NCBI GenBank assembly: GCA_900752065.1
Contig: CAADTT010000145.1
Coordinates: 1-60,513 of the forward strand
Length of the DNA: 60,513 nucleotides
Reading direction: 5' to 3'
Origin: Lachnospiraceae bacterium
GTDB taxonomy: Bacteria > Bacillota > Clostridia > Lachnospirales > Lachnospiraceae
Part shown: one piece after another, positions 59,494 through 60,513 of the stretch
Layout of the letters: each line of letters starts with the position of its first letter
Position numbering within the stretch: position 1 is the stretch's first letter
Translations under genes and position numbers: made by a program
Notes under the pieces: model-generated
What the model was told of the DNA's origin: nothing
The model's input: only the letters and a program-made list of their open reading frames with translations
The model's database searches: none

Positions 59494-60513
59494 TATAGAT
59501 GACGCGCTCCCGCAAGGGGAGCGACATACTGAAGGTAGAGACAGTGACAGCAGCGGGGATTTCAATCCACGCTCCCGCAAGGGGAGCGACTGTTGGTCAT
59601 ACGCACGACGACCGGTATTATACAATTTCAATCCACGCTCCCGCAAGGGGAGCGACATGAAAATGGTATGCACCATCCTTGTGTAACTCTGATTTCAATC
59701 CACGCTCCCGCAAGGGGAGCGACCGCTTTTCACAGCGACTTCCGCATCGGAAACCAATTTCAATCCACGCTCCCGCAAGGGGAGCGACTAGATACGGTAA
59801 TAGGCGATTTTACACCCATTACAATTTCAATCCACGCTCCCGCAAGGGGAGCGACTGGAGCAGGCCGCAGAACAGGCAAAACGGCAGCAGATTTCAATCC
59901 ACGCTCCCGCAAGGGGAGCGACATAACATACATCCACATTTCCCATGCTTTTACTATAATTTCAATCCACGCTCCCGCAAGGGGAGCGACCACGGAAGCT
60001 TTCGCAATGGCTCAAGGATTTAAAATTTCAATCCACGCTCCCGCAAGGGGAGCGACGCAGCAACCAACGATGCCAACACACCAACAACCGTAATTTCAAT
60101 CCACGCTCCCGCAAGGGGAGCGACGTTGCATCTATTCGAAAAACAAGACGTAGTTTAGCATTTCAATCCACGCTCCCGCAAGGGGAGCGACCCCTTCCAA
60201 ACCTAATCTTTCCTCTATGCCTAATATTTCAATCCACGCTCCCGCAAGGGGAGCGACTCAATGATAACACTATCACTGCCAAAACTCTCCAATTTCAATC
60301 CACGCTCCCGCAAGGGGAGCGACGTGCTGACATACAAAGGGGAGCCGCCGGGAAAAATTTCAATCCACGCTCCCGCAAGGGGAGCGACACAATTGCTGAT
60401 GTTATAGGGATTTCCGCAGCAATTTCAATCCACACTCCCGCAAGGGGAGCGACGTGCTGACATACAAAGGGGAGCCGCCGGGAAAAATTTCAATCCACGC
60501 TCCCGCAAGGGGA
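59494..60513 (-). CRISPR. Type I-C-like CRISPR array, 15 spacers visible
   Basis: Fourteen complete 32-base repeats (as printed, starting ATTTCAATCC and ending GGGGAGCGAC) with 33-36-base spacers, plus a degenerate one at 59494-59525 and one cut by the window edge (60487-60513). In the type I-C orientation repeats read on the minus strand (GTCGCTCCCC ... GGATTGAAAT), so the degenerate left copy is the leader-distal end and the leader should be beyond the right edge. Repeat at 60422-60453 has one G-to-A change. Spacer 60324-60356 equals 60454-60486. No cas gene in the window. Confidence 0.95.

Noticed and set aside
59160..59503. CRISPR leader between spoIIID and the array
   Set aside because: The degenerate repeat is at this end and type I-C orientation puts the leader on the other side, so this AT-poor gap is not a leader.

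Overview
The window looks like a chromosome segment of a spore-forming Firmicute of the Lachnospiraceae type (the [Ruminococcus]/Mediterraneibacter/Blautia/Dorea neighbourhood; I cannot place it to species). The grounds are a SpoIIID regulator, a GerA/SpoVAF-type germination protein, a DUF4250 protein, strong AGGAGG-type ribosome sites, TTGACA/TATAAT promoters and a type I-C-like CRISPR array.

Layout. 1-2200: a DUF3786-DUF1638 pair and a frameshifted MarR regulator with matching palindromes on both sides. 2298-8519: a nine-gene minus-strand sulfur operon, in transcription order metY, siroheme sulfite reductase, TusA, an odd thioredoxin (CIAC), a ThiS-like sulfur carrier ending GGGC, a ThiF/MoeB-type activating enzyme, a JAMM protease, an AraC regulator with a degenerate receiver, and cysK. 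This is a protein-thiocarboxylate route to homocysteine/cysteine of the kind known from Wolinella, here with extra parts. 8841-26244: a surface-polysaccharide locus. The initiating sugar-phosphate transferase faces a long opposing block with GDP-fucose synthesis (manA, manC, fcl, gmd), flippase, polymerase, glycosyltransferases including a GT11 alpha-1,2-fucosyltransferase, LicD and a cell-wall-repeat protein.

26373-46355: mixed housekeeping genes: GNAT, ptsI, a eukaryote-like HisA, a germination protein with a small lipoprotein, an XRE regulator followed by a Ca-type P-ATPase, a frameshifted DUF1622 gene, an OGG-type glycosylase divergent from an ArsR repressor, thrS, a phosphoesterase, a cytosolic BMP-like protein with an unusual N-terminus, an SsuABC-like transporter divergent from a LacI regulator with several LacI boxes, and DUF4250. 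46475-53015: clpB, a nested-palindrome repeat, a short tandem repeat, and two zinc-ribbon membrane proteins around a MerR gene with a textbook MerR operator.

53100-55275 is a mobile-DNA graveyard: remnants of a J-domain gene and a tyrosine recombinase, a small ORF, and an IS256-family transposase broken by an amber codon. 55401-59417: guaA, a MATE exporter, a hypoxanthine-DNA-glycosylase-like protein and spoIIID. 59494-60513: a CRISPR array read on the minus strand. Its degenerate terminal repeat is at the left, so leader and cas genes should lie beyond the right edge. One spacer occurs twice.

Two families of intergenic palindromic repeats recur across the window (about 28970-29185 and 49163-49378, with solo ends elsewhere; and about 26967-27060, 42004-42054, 46375-46441). 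No tRNA or rRNA genes were seen.
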